DNA from: Ferruginibacter albus
GTDB lineage: Bacteria; Bacteroidota; Bacteroidia; Chitinophagales; Chitinophagaceae
NCBI RefSeq assembly: GCF_020042285.1
Contig: NZ_CP083388.1
Coordinates: forward strand, 1,328,001 to 1,392,000
Direction of reading: 5' to 3'
Length of the DNA stretch: 64,000 nt
Shown here: positions 24,872-35,300 of the stretch, piece by piece
Position numbering within the stretch: position 1 is the stretch's first letter
Layout: the number at the start of each line of letters is the position of its first letter
Translations under genes and position numbers: made by a program
Notes under the pieces: generated by a model
Databases searched by the model: none
What the model was told of the DNA's origin: nothing
Seen by the model: only the letters and a program-made list of their open reading frames with translations

Positions 24872-25000
24872 CATAGTAATTTTACTATGTTTCGATAGTT
24901 TAACTATTAAATTGCAATTATAACTATTAAAGTTCGAGTTAAAATATAAAAAATAGGCAAGACTTTTTTTATAAAAAGTCTTGCCTATAGTGCATTTCAA
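24872..25000 (+). promoter_or_regulatory. Leader/operator region, copy 1
   Basis: CATAGTAA-TT-TTACTATG (24872-24889) is a perfect 8-bp palindrome. ATAGTT-T-AACTAT (24895-24907) is a 6-bp palindrome, and a third half-site AACTAT lies at 24922. TGCATTTCAA follows at 24991. The block is repeated before the operon at 50928 with nearly identical spacing (115 versus 116 bp from GTAATTTTACTAT to TGCATTTCAA). It lies between the XRE gene and the Rhs cluster, about 340 bp before the first gene. Confidence 0.7.
24953..24988 (+). promoter_or_regulatory. Perfect 16-bp stem-loop inside leader copy 1
   Basis: ATAGGCAAGACTTTTT pairs fully with AAAAAGTCTTGCCTAT around a TTAT loop. It lies between the palindromes and the TGCATTTCAA block. 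There is no trailing T-run after the stem, so it may be an attenuator, RNA stability element or bidirectional terminator. At the same position in copy 2 only a 6-bp stem remains (TATAAT/ATTATA). Confidence 0.75.
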
Positions 25001-25216
25001 ATATTTATTTGTTAAAAAGCGGTTAAGCTCCTTCCTGTTTTATCCATTTGATTGTACAAATAAAACTTCCATTTTTGTGTTGCTTTTTTAAACATCGCTT
25101 TCGCCAATATCTTTTAAAAATCTTCTGCTTTTTACCATTTGTGATTAATGTCTATAGTCTGCAATAACAATATTGTAAGCCTATCTTTTATTGATAAACA
25201 TTACCAGAATCTAATT

Positions 25217-26296
25217 ATGCACTTATCCCTTAGGCGCATTGCTTTGTGCGCTCTGCTGCTATTGAACTTGTATGCCAAAGCGCAAACAATTAGCACGATC
25301 GCCGGCACCGGTGTAGATGATTATAGCGGTGACGGAAGTAGTGCCACTTCTGCTACCTTATTCGGACCAACCGGCATCTGTACAGATACTACCGGCAACA
25401 TTTACATCGCTGATAACGCTAATCATGTAATAAGAAAGATCAACACTTCCGGTACTATCACTACCATCGCTGGTAATAATAAGCCGGGTTATTTTGGCGA
25501 TAATGAGTCTGCTACTTCAGCTGAGCTTAACTTCCCTTATCGTTTATGCATAGATGGAATTGGTAACATCTATTTCTCCGATCAGCAAAACAGCGTCATC
25601 CGCAGGATAGATGCAAATGGTATCATTACCACTATTGCAGGCAATGGTACTAAAGGTTTTTCAGGAGATGGGGGCTTAGCTACAGAAGCACAGTTAAATG
25701 ATCCGTTGGGTATTGCAATAGATTCGATAGGTGATTTGTATATCGCCGAAGGATATAATCAACGCATCCGGAAAATTAATACTTCAGGGGTTATTACTAC
25801 CATAGCCGGCAATGGAGATAGAGGATATGCAGGTGATGGTAATGCCGCTATCCAGGCTGAACTGAATGCCCCAACAGGAATAGCTGTTGATAATTCAGGT
25901 AATATATATTTTACAGAAGAGCTCAATAACGATGTAAGAAAAATAGATACTTCGGGTATCATAACTACTGTTGCAGGTAATCAGACCAAAGGCTATTCAG
26001 GTGATGGCTCCCTTGCTACTAATGCCCAACTTAATGCACCGCTTGGCATAAGCATAGATGCTAATAACAATCTATACATAACAGACGCTTCCAATTTTGT
26101 TGTAAGAAAAATAACCACAGACGGGATCATCACTACCATAGCCGGTACAGGCAATCAAAGTAATTCTTTAACAGGTAACGGTCAGGCTATACAGATCAAT
26201 CTGGGTAGTCCTAACGGGATTGCTGTTGATGCAACCGGAAATGTGTATGTGACAGATGCCGGACAAAATGTAATCAGGAAAATAAGTAATCAATAA
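25217..26296 (+). CDS. Secreted NHL-repeat protein
   Basis: 359 aa from the ATG at 25217; the longer reading from 25148 would bury the signal peptide MHLSLRRIALCALLLLNLYA. After it come about six NHL-type repeats (GNIYIADNANHVIRKI, then TTIAGNG and GDGG), predicting a six-bladed beta-propeller. NHL propellers of this kind are exported and bind partners or carbohydrates. It is the first gene of the Rhs cluster, 24 bp before the next gene, downstream of leader copy 1. Confidence 0.85.
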   Translation: MHLSLRRIALCALLLLNLYAKAQTISTIAGTGVDDYSGDGSSATSATLFGPTGICTDTTGNIYIADNANHVIRKINTSGTITTIAGNNKPGYFGDNESATSAELNFPYRLCIDGIGNIYFSDQQNSVIRRIDANGIITTIAGNGTKGFSGDGGLATEAQLNDPLGIAIDSIGDLYIAEGYNQRIRKINTSGVITTIAGNGDRGYAGDGNAAIQAELNAPTGIAVDNSGNIYFTEELNNDVRKIDTSGIITTVAGNQTKGYSGDGSLATNAQLNAPLGISIDANNNLYITDASNFVVRKITTDGIITTIAGTGNQSNSLTGNGQAIQINLGSPNGIAVDATGNVYVTDAGQNVIRKISNQ

Positions 26297-26320
26297 AAAT
26301 AAACACTCAAACTAACTGAC

Positions 26321-28834
26321 ATGGGTAAACGTATTTTATCAGCAGTGCCAAAAAAATATCTAAGCATAGGTTTTGCATTGTTCTGCCTGTTTTGTAATCA
26401 AAGGGGGTATTCTCAGTCCCAGCAAAATATTGGGTTCTCTCCATATATGGATGGGGGAGCAGAAGGTCAACCTATTACAGGAGGAGCGGCTACTTTTTTA
26501 GTTACTCCATCATACTACTATACAGTAAATAATTCTAATGCTTCTGTTGCATTTAATGCAGCAGGAGGGCGATCTGGACCAAAATACCTGACATGGGTAT
26601 CTGTTGCAAGCAGCAACAGTAATGGATTTTACACTCCATCAGACAATGCGTCTGCTATTCAGAATAATACCAGCTATGTAGTACAGTTCTATTATAAATT
26701 TGGTGGTTCCAGTGGCATCTCTTTTAGAGTAGCAGCTTCACCTGACGGAACTAATTTTGGTTCTAATGTTTCTACTTCATCACTTAGTTCAACAAGTAGC
26801 TGGACAAAAGTCAATGTTGTAGTTACATCCGGTTCGACAAGTGCATCCAGCCCTAACGGATTATTACGTTTTACACCAAGTAGCACTTTTAGTACAGCGT
26901 ATGCCATTGATGATATCGTAATGTACCCGGGAAGTTCAGTAGATAATTCTGCTCCTGATAATCCTTCTGCTCCAACTATTGCTGCTGCCGCTAACAATTC
27001 ATTGTCTTTACAGTGGACAGCTGCTAGTAATGTTGATGGTGGTGGTTATATGGTTATCAGGTACACAGCAGATCCCTCTTCTTCATCGGCTCCTAACGTG
27101 AATGGTATTTATGCAGTAGGTAACACGATCGGCAGCGGAACTGTTGCTTATATCGGTACAGGGACATCGTTTACTGATAATGGATTAAACTCAAATATGC
27201 AATACTATTACCGGATTTATTCGGTAGATAAGGCCTTCAATTACGGAAGCACACCTGCAACAATAAATACAACCACTACGAATGATGGTGCGTTTAAAAA
27301 TCTCACAGTAACCAATAAAACATTACTGGCAACATTAGGAGATGGTGTTGGAATCGGAGGTGTAACAAATCCTACTGAAAAATTAGAAGTAAGCGGTAAC
27401 ATTAAAGCTACAGGTTTAGTTATCCCAACTGATGCAGCTTTAGGTAGAGTTTTAGTTAGTGATGAGCATGGGAAAGCGACTTGGCAAGAACGACCTGTAG
27501 GAGGAAGTAGTGATGTTTGGACTATTGCTACCAATAATGTTGATGCGTGTAATTCTAATACTGGAAATACAGGCGTAGGGACTTGCTCTCCACTTGCAAA
27601 GCTTCACATTTATGGAGATTTATTAGCATCTACTAATGTAACCTCTTTACCAAATCCTTCCGATGGGTTGACAGCTAAAAGTTTGTTATGGTGGAATCCG
27701 ACAAAGGAATCTTTTAGAGTTGGAGGAATTTCAACTGATGCCTGGGATGTTGCCAATATAGGGCCAAATTCATTTGCTGCAGGATGGAATACAATAGCAT
27801 ATGGAGAGAATTCAACATCACTTGGCGCTCAAAATGCTGCTACAGGTTATACATCTTTTTCTGCAGGAGATAATAACACGGCTTCTGGTGATGTATCAAC
27901 GACATTCGGTGTCCACAATACGGCTTCAGGAATTATTTCCTTTGCTATGGGGCAAGAGACAATATCTTCTGGTTATGCTTCTTTGTCAATAGGGGAGCTT
28001 TCAAATGCATCAGGTGATTTATCTTTTGCTGGTGGGGCTTCGTCTAGTGCTACGGGTACTTCATCATTTGCATTCGGTTCTTTAGCGCAATCAATGGGGC
28101 TCGCTTCTGTTGCAATAGGGGAGCATTCCACAGCTTCTGCAGATGCTTCTTTTGCTTTAGGCATAGGAACTACTGCTGCGACATTTGCTTCTGTTGCATT
28201 AGGTTCAAACAATTTAGGTTTACCTGGTAGTACAACAGAATGGGTGAGTACAGATCCTTTATTGGAAATTGGTAATGGCGACCCTCGGGGAGACGCTTCT
28301 AATGCGTTAACAATACTTAAAAATGGAAGTATTGGAATTGCCACTTCAACTCCTAATACTAATACTAAGCTTGATATTAATGGTAATGCTAACATCACGG
28401 GTAAAGTGGCAATAGGATCTCCAATGAAGTGGGAGTTATTGACCGATAATGCCAAAAATTATTATTTGGCTGTCAATGGAGATGCAATTTTTCAAAAAGC
28501 AAAAGTGCAATTATTTGGTGAATGGTCTGACTTCGTTTTCAATGATAATTATAAGTTATTATCGATCTCAGATGTTGAAAAATTTATTAAGAAAAACAAA
28601 CATCTCCCTGATGTTCCTTCTGCAGCAGAAGTTAAAAAAGATGGTATTGATTTAGGAAGCAATCAAGCTATTTTATTGCAGAAAATAGAAGAACTCACTT
28701 TATATATGATCGATCAAAATAAAAAGATAGATGCGCAAACAATTCGGATTAAAGAATTGGAAGAGAAAAACAATCAGATAAACAATTTACAAAAAGAAGT
28801 GGAAGAATTAAAAAGAGCGATTCAGTTAAAATAG
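26321..28834 (+). CDS. Secreted adhesin-like protein with jelly-roll, FN3 and YadA-type head repeats
   Basis: 837 aa. A signal peptide (about 1-32) is followed by a beta-sandwich ending YAIDDIVMYPG (about 35-205), an FN3-like domain (about 215-320), and repeats of the YadA head type (about 487-640: AFGSLAQSMGLASVAIGEHS). The C-terminus has HLPDVPSAAEV (about 760) and a coiled coil to the end, typical of Bacteroidetes tail-fibre-like proteins. It probably forms a trimer on the cell surface. It lies between the NHL protein and the barrel-like protein in the same operon. Confidence 0.8.
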   Translation: MGKRILSAVPKKYLSIGFALFCLFCNQRGYSQSQQNIGFSPYMDGGAEGQPITGGAATFLVTPSYYYTVNNSNASVAFNAAGGRSGPKYLTWVSVASSNSNGFYTPSDNASAIQNNTSYVVQFYYKFGGSSGISFRVAASPDGTNFGSNVSTSSLSSTSSWTKVNVVVTSGSTSASSPNGLLRFTPSSTFSTAYAIDDIVMYPGSSVDNSAPDNPSAPTIAAAANNSLSLQWTAASNVDGGGYMVIRYTADPSSSSAPNVNGIYAVGNTIGSGTVAYIGTGTSFTDNGLNSNMQYYYRIYSVDKAFNYGSTPATINTTTTNDGAFKNLTVTNKTLLATLGDGVGIGGVTNPTEKLEVSGNIKATGLVIPTDAALGRVLVSDEHGKATWQERPVGGSSDVWTIATNNVDACNSNTGNTGVGTCSPLAKLHIYGDLLASTNVTSLPNPSDGLTAKSLLWWNPTKESFRVGGISTDAWDVANIGPNSFAAGWNTIAYGENSTSLGAQNAATGYTSFSAGDNNTASGDVSTTFGVHNTASGIISFAMGQETISSGYASLSIGELSNASGDLSFAGGASSSATGTSSFAFGSLAQSMGLASVAIGEHSTASADASFALGIGTTAATFASVALGSNNLGLPGSTTEWVSTDPLLEIGNGDPRGDASNALTILKNGSIGIATSTPNTNTKLDINGNANITGKVAIGSPMKWELLTDNAKNYYLAVNGDAIFQKAKVQLFGEWSDFVFNDNYKLLSISDVEKFIKKNKHLPDVPSAAEVKKDGIDLGSNQAILLQKIEELTLYMIDQNKKIDAQTIRIKELEEKNNQINNLQKEVEELKRAIQLK

Positions 28835-28858
28835 GCTGTCCATTAGATTAGTTAATCT

Positions 28859-31249
28859 ATGAAATGTATTAGGCAAATATTGTTATTTCCAATTGTATTC
28901 ATTTCGTTGATTAGTTATGCCCAGAAGAGTAATTATGATAAATCTGAAGTGAAAAAAATAGATGATACACTCGAAGCTATATCCGGCATTTGTAAAAACG
29001 GTATTCTTATAAGAAATAAAAAAACAATAGGTGTTGTAAAAGCAAAAGATCAAATGGAAAGCAAAATTCCTTTCATACAACTTGGAGGTAATATTACCTA
29101 TTACTATAATTATCGTAGCTATATAGATACACCTATAGCTCAACACGATATGATGCAACATATTGTTCAAACGTACATGAACGGGATGGTTGCAGGAGAA
29201 TATCCTTTCCGGGCGACATTTACTTATAGAGGTTCTAACTCTCCTTTTTTTAGTAATACTTCGGATGTAAGCATTCAATATAGGCAGTCTGATATGATTT
29301 CAAAAATCAAATCGAATTATTTAGAAGAAATAGATTCTACATGGAAAAAAAATAATTGGTTTTTGGAAAACCCTGCCAAAAAATTTGAGTTCGATCGCTC
29401 GGGTATAAAAGATACATCAATAAAATTTGCTTATACACGCATTCGGGATCAAAAGCTATATAAAAAATTTGACAGTCTATATTCTGTTTATGAAAATAAA
29501 AGAATGCAGTTAGAAAATCTAAAAAGTAAATCTATAAAAGAAGATCCTTTACAAGCTATTGTTGAAGCAAAAGAGAAAGAATTGTACGGTAAAGCAAAGG
29601 AAAAAACTGATTCTATTTCTACTAATATCCAAAACAAATTAACAAAAAAGACTAAGAATTTTAAACTCAATAAGCAACTTTCTTTCGATACATCTTTAAT
29701 AATATCAGACTCATCTTTAAATATTTCCGCTGATTCTCTAGCTAAAAAAATAAAAAGGACACAGGATACAATAGCCAAACTTCAAAAAGAAGTTAAAGAT
29801 GTCGAAAACAACATATTGAAATTTCAAAAAAAGTTTAATGACTCAATAATATTAGTGAAAAAGGAAATCAATCAAATTAATAATGCGGATGCTCTAAAAG
29901 AATATATTAATAATGTAGATACTTTTCCCCAAAAACATTTCACAAAAACTCAGACCTTTTTATTATCAGTCAATCAAATTGGTATTGGTAGAAGCTGGAT
30001 CAATTATTCGGAATTGACAGTAAAGAATATTTCTTTGAACGGATTTAATATTGAAATGAATCCAGGTAACTTTTATTTCGCCGCTGCCACTGGGAGTGTT
30101 AACAGCCAGTTTAGAGGACTTATTTTAAACAATCATACTGCAATTAATCAATATGTAAACTTATTTCGCATTGGAATAGGGAAGAGGGAAAAGAATAATG
30201 TGATTCTGACAGTTTACAATGGTAGAAAATCATTGCTTAATACTACAGGAATAGCGGACTCATCAACTACACAAGCTATTGCTGGGGCTTCGGTACAAAC
30301 AACTTTTTATGTTGAAAAACGCACAAGTATTTCTGCTGAGTTTGCAAGATCTTCCTATTCGAATGCATATAATCCACAACAAATGGATAAAGCATTGTTT
30401 AACCGTGTGATGGATTTTAAAATGCATTCAAATGAGGCATGGAGTATAAAATTTAAAGGTATTTATCCTTCTACCAACACTAAAGTAGAAGGGTATTATA
30501 ATAGAATAGGCGAAGCCTTTCAGTCCTTTACTTTATATACACCTAACACTAAACAGGATGCTTGGTCGTTAAGAGTTAATCAATCCCTGTTAAAAAATAA
30601 ACTATTGGTTGATGTGGCAATAAGAAAAAATGATTTTAATAGTCCGCTCACTGCCCCTGGATATTCTAATGCAGCAGTGTTTAAATCATTGCAAGTATCA
30701 CTTGCAGTCCCTCATTATCCTCTTGTTTCTTTAGGATATTATCCGACCTCTCAATTGTTTACTGCAAATAATAACACTGTTTACCAAAGTTGGTATAATA
30801 CATTTAATGCAATCGTAAGCCATGTTTATAAAGCAGGTAATATTAGCATGAGCACAAGTGTGGTCTATACAAAATTTTATAACTCACAATCTGATACCTC
30901 ATTTATTTATTTTAATGCAAGTAGCTTCAATTTAACGCATAGCATATTTCTTTCTACATTAACTATAGATTCTAAGCTAACCTACACAGATCAGCAGGAT
31001 ATTCGATTATTTACAGTGGAGCCTGTAGTCACTTATCAATATAAAAAATTACTTACAATATCGTCAAGTTTTAAATGGTCGAGGTTAAATGGAAAAGAAA
31101 CATTGTGGGGAGGAACTGCAGGATTAAGCATTAACGTAAAAAAAATCGGAGTAATCCAATTACACTATGATAAGGTGCATTTACCGGCATACAATCGAAA
31201 ACTAATTCCGGTAGATATGGGCAGGGCAACCTATATACGAGAATTTTAA
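28859..31249 (+). CDS. Barrel-like outer-membrane protein with a coiled-coil middle
   Basis: 796 aa with a signal peptide (about 1-21, ending SYAQ). Residues about 200-340 are Lys/Glu/Leu-rich coiled coil. The last 400 residues show the alternating amphipathic strands of an outer-membrane beta-barrel, and the protein ends in Phe (TYIREF), as outer-membrane proteins do. No known porin family recognised. It could display or export the neighbouring Rhs proteins; this is inference from position. Confidence 0.65.
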   Translation: MKCIRQILLFPIVFISLISYAQKSNYDKSEVKKIDDTLEAISGICKNGILIRNKKTIGVVKAKDQMESKIPFIQLGGNITYYYNYRSYIDTPIAQHDMMQHIVQTYMNGMVAGEYPFRATFTYRGSNSPFFSNTSDVSIQYRQSDMISKIKSNYLEEIDSTWKKNNWFLENPAKKFEFDRSGIKDTSIKFAYTRIRDQKLYKKFDSLYSVYENKRMQLENLKSKSIKEDPLQAIVEAKEKELYGKAKEKTDSISTNIQNKLTKKTKNFKLNKQLSFDTSLIISDSSLNISADSLAKKIKRTQDTIAKLQKEVKDVENNILKFQKKFNDSIILVKKEINQINNADALKEYINNVDTFPQKHFTKTQTFLLSVNQIGIGRSWINYSELTVKNISLNGFNIEMNPGNFYFAAATGSVNSQFRGLILNNHTAINQYVNLFRIGIGKREKNNVILTVYNGRKSLLNTTGIADSSTTQAIAGASVQTTFYVEKRTSISAEFARSSYSNAYNPQQMDKALFNRVMDFKMHSNEAWSIKFKGIYPSTNTKVEGYYNRIGEAFQSFTLYTPNTKQDAWSLRVNQSLLKNKLLVDVAIRKNDFNSPLTAPGYSNAAVFKSLQVSLAVPHYPLVSLGYYPTSQLFTANNNTVYQSWYNTFNAIVSHVYKAGNISMSTSVVYTKFYNSQSDTSFIYFNASSFNLTHSIFLSTLTIDSKLTYTDQQDIRLFTVEPVVTYQYKKLLTISSSFKWSRLNGKETLWGGTAGLSINVKKIGVIQLHYDKVHLPAYNRKLIPVDMGRATYIREF

Positions 31250-31260
31250 ATGAACTATAA

Positions 31261-32334
31261 ATGAAAAAAATAATTGTTATATTGATTTTTTGTTTACCGG
31301 TATTTTATACTGCTGGCATTGCCCAGGTAACGGTTCAATCGTTACTGCCACAAACAGGTATAATATTAAAAAGCCAATTATGGAATATGCTGGTAGTTAA
31401 TAATACCGGCAATCCTTTAACAGGCTATTTGGTATTGAATGTATCTGATCGGGAAAGTGGTTCAGAAGTGTTATCCGCTACATCTGGTTTTTTCTCGATT
31501 GATAAAGAAGGAAAACAATTAAATGCAGCATCTCTGGATCCTATACAGTATACGTATTTTTCTTTTTCTGGAGATAGAACAACTGATTTTTTGCCAACAG
31601 GAAGTTATACTGCATGTTTTAAACTTATGTCAGGAACAGAGACAAGTAGTGAGCTTGCAGAAACTTGTATTCCCTTTGACGTCCAACCGTTAAGTCCTCC
31701 GATGTTAACCTTTCCATCAGACAGTTCTGTATTGGTACAATCTCCAGGACAGTTTTCATGGCAACCACCTGCACCACTTACAATGTTTGATCAGCTACAT
31801 TATGAATTACAGATAACAGAAATTTTGCCTGGACAAACACCACAAGAAGCAATAGAGTTAAATGCACCGTTCTATACTGATTTAAATCTACAAACTAATA
31901 ATATAACATATACGGGTTCTAATCCTTCTTTTGAAAAAAATAAATGGTATGCCTGGCAAGTTGTAGCGAAGGATGGATTAAACTATGGCGCTAAAACTGA
32001 TGTGTGGGATTTTAAAATTGATCCTACATTAATAGCGTCATCTTCTATTTCTTCTAGCTATATTTTGGTTCAGAAAAATCAAGCTTCAATTTATTATTTA
32101 AAAGATCAAACACTTAGAATAAAGTATTACAGTTATGACCCTACTCAAAAAACAATCTTGAAAATAACTGATCCACAAGGTAAAATCCTAAAGAAGATTT
32201 CAGAAACTATAGTTTATGGAGATAACTTCTTAACCTATGATCTTGACAATAAATTTAAGAAAGGACTAGTATACTCAATTGAAATAATTGACAATAAAAA
32301 TAATAAGAATACTGCTCTTTTTATAATTAATTAA
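31261..32334 (+). CDS. Secreted Ig/FN3-like protein
   Basis: 357 aa with a signal peptide (about 1-21). Two beta-sandwich-like regions follow; FSWQPPAPLTMFDQLHYELQ and WYAWQVVAKDGLNYG have the Trp and Tyr spacing of FN3/Ig folds. A family with this arrangement sits beside SpvB/Rhs-like shell proteins in other Bacteroidetes, from memory. It starts 11 bp after the barrel-like gene and ends 14 bp before the large Rhs-like gene, so it is part of the same transcript. Confidence 0.65.
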   Translation: MKKIIVILIFCLPVFYTAGIAQVTVQSLLPQTGIILKSQLWNMLVVNNTGNPLTGYLVLNVSDRESGSEVLSATSGFFSIDKEGKQLNAASLDPIQYTYFSFSGDRTTDFLPTGSYTACFKLMSGTETSSELAETCIPFDVQPLSPPMLTFPSDSSVLVQSPGQFSWQPPAPLTMFDQLHYELQITEILPGQTPQEAIELNAPFYTDLNLQTNNITYTGSNPSFEKNKWYAWQVVAKDGLNYGAKTDVWDFKIDPTLIASSSISSSYILVQKNQASIYYLKDQTLRIKYYSYDPTQKTILKITDPQGKILKKISETIVYGDNFLTYDLDNKFKKGLVYSIEIIDNKNNKNTALFIIN

Positions 32335-32348
32335 AACTATAGATTTAT

Positions 32349-35300
32349 ATGATTTTGCAATTGGTACGATATCAAAAAACAGTAGCCTGGGTTTTATTAT
32401 GCACATTTTGTTTTTCGATTTTGCCTGGCCTTACCAGAGCATCTAACAATATTGCTACTAATCATTATAACAATATACCTTATATAATAAACCAGCCTCA
32501 CATTTTTTTACAAGAACCGATTTTGAAAAAAAGGAATGTAGAAAATAAAAAAGAGACTACTAGCATATCTAAATTTTTAAATAGAAAGCAAGCAGTTTTA
32601 GTTAATTCCTTAAAACAAAAACTTGATATTGGGGGACCAAGTCAACCAGAAATGTCATCATTTAAAGCGATTGATGCTAGTAATATGGTTGATCTATTCT
32701 CTGGAAACTTTAATTACAATATACCATTATTAGATGTAGGGGGATATCCTGTAAATATCTTTTATGATGGCTCAATTACTATGGAACAAGAGTCAAGCTG
32801 GGTTGGTTTAGGTTGGAATATTAATCCTGGGAGTATTACAAGAAACACTAGAGGAGTGCCTGATGATTTTGATGGTTCGGAAGAACAAACAGAAACTCAA
32901 AACATGAAACCTAATACTACATGGGGAGTAACCTTTACACCCGATTTAGAAGGAATGGGAATAAAGGTTTTGCCTAAATGGTTAACGGCTTCTATGCAAG
33001 TGTCCTTTAATAATTACCTTGGGCCTGCAATTGATATAGGTCTTAAAGGAGCTTATGCACATACTATTACTCAAAAAGCCTTATCAGAAAAATCGGCAAT
33101 CGGCTTAGGTTACAGTTTAAGCTTAGATGCTCATCTAAGTTCACGTGATGGACTCACATTAAGTCCTAATGCTTCTTTGTCATCAACCTATTTTAATGAA
33201 GGAAAAGTATCTAGTATTGGAAATAAATTGTCAATTGGTACAAGCTATAATTCCCGTTATGGAATAAAAGATTTACAAATTACAGATCAAACTTCTGCAT
33301 CTCGCAAAGAACAGGAAACTCCTGTGGATGGCGCTTCAGGATCAACTAAAATAACCTTTGCCAAACCTAGTTATTTGCCTTCTATCCGTATGCCACTTTC
33401 TAATATTGCAATAGCAGGCCATGTTCAAGGTGGCTTTGGAATGTTTGGAATAACATTATCTGGAGATATTGAGGCCTTTATTCAGAAATCATATGTTGCA
33501 CAGGGGGACATAACCCAGCATAAAAAAATGATTGGTTATTTGTATTATCAAAATGCAGCAAGCGACCCTAATGCGATAATGGATTTTTCGCGCTTAAATG
33601 ATAATGAAGTAACTCCCAACACACCAATTATTTCTGCGCCTCAATATGATTATGATGTATTTACAATACAAGGAGAAGGAACAGGAGGAAGTATAAGAGC
33701 TTATAGAAATGATATAGGTTATGTAAGAGATAATTATACAGAAACTAAGGATGGTAATTTTAGCTTAGGTTTTGATTTAGCAGGAGGACACTTGGGAGGT
33801 AATTTCGGGATTGTTTTAACGCCATCGAAAATAGGACAATGGGAGAATGGAAATAAATTAAAGGATATCAAAAACTTCACAACTGCATCCGGCAGTTTTG
33901 AGAATGTTTATTTTCGTAATCCAGGTGAAACAAGTGTACTAAATACAGGTCAATTTGATCGTATGGGAGGACTTGATTTAGTGCGTTTACGATTAGGTCC
34001 AGATGCGGATAATCCAACTATAGAACCAATTTTAGAGCATTTTGATAATCAAGGTAATATGATAACCGGTGCTACTACCGATTTGTCTACTATTCAGGAT
34101 GATAAAGCTCGTAAGAAACGTTCACAGGTTATTAATTTTTTAACAGCTAAAGAAGCCTCCAATATAGGATTAGATAAAAAAATAAAAAATTATCTAATTG
34201 GTAGTTCTATCGTTAAACAGAATAATGATAATACCTTCTCTTTAGCATACAATGAACTAGATAGAACGATTAATGATGTAGATACCAAAAAATCTCATAG
34301 AGAAACTCAAATTTCGCAGATAAATGTAACAGAGAATAACGGACGAAGATATATTTATGGGATACCAGTTTATAATCAAATACAGACAGATTTTACTTTT
34401 TCTGTAAATGAAAATGAAGTAGCACAGAAGCCAGATAGAGTTACTCTTTCTACCACTTCAACCGAACCTGATGAAGGTACTACAGCCGGAGATCACGATG
34501 GGTACTTGCAGAAAACTACAACACCAGCATATGCGCATTCGTTTTTATTATCAGGAGTTCTATCTCCAGATTATGTTGATCTTACAGGAGATGGCATTAC
34601 TGATGATGATTTAGGCACTGCTGTAAAATTTGATTATTCGAAAATTGGTATTCACAAGTGGCAAACGCCTATGTCTGGCACATCAGGAATAATTGATGCG
34701 AACTTTAATGCGGGTAAGTTGACTGAAACAAGCGATGACAGGGGACTAATATCATATGGTGAAAGAGAATCATGGTATTTACGAGTAGTTGAATCTAAAA
34801 CAATGGTTGCTATTTTTACTTTGGAAAATAGGCATGATGGAAAAGGTGTATTCGATAAACTACAACCGATAGATACTTATGATAATTCTGAGCAACTTCT
34901 CAGAAGAATAGATTTATACAGCAAGGCTGATCTTTACAAAAATGGTTTAACTGGTACAAAGCCTGCAAAGCCTATTAAGACAGTGCATTTTGTATATGAT
35001 TATTCTCTTTGTAAAAATACTCCAGATAATGATAGACAACAAGGTACAGTAAATGAGCCTAACAACTATGGTAAACTCACTCTAAAAGAAATATATTTTA
35101 CTTTTAACGGACAGGAAAATGTAATTAAAAACCGTTATGTTTTTTCTTATGAAAATACTAGTAATAAAGGGAATCCGGATTATACAATAGGTGCATCTGA
35201 TAGATGGGGAAATTATAAATCGGCTTTAACGAATCCTACATATGGTAATTCAAGCCGAATGAAAAACAGCGATTATCCTTATGATATACAAGATAGATCT

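Noticed and set aside
26692..28455. Long minus-strand ORFs opposite the adhesin gene
   Set aside because: They mirror the biased codons of the plus-strand repeats and have no features of their own.
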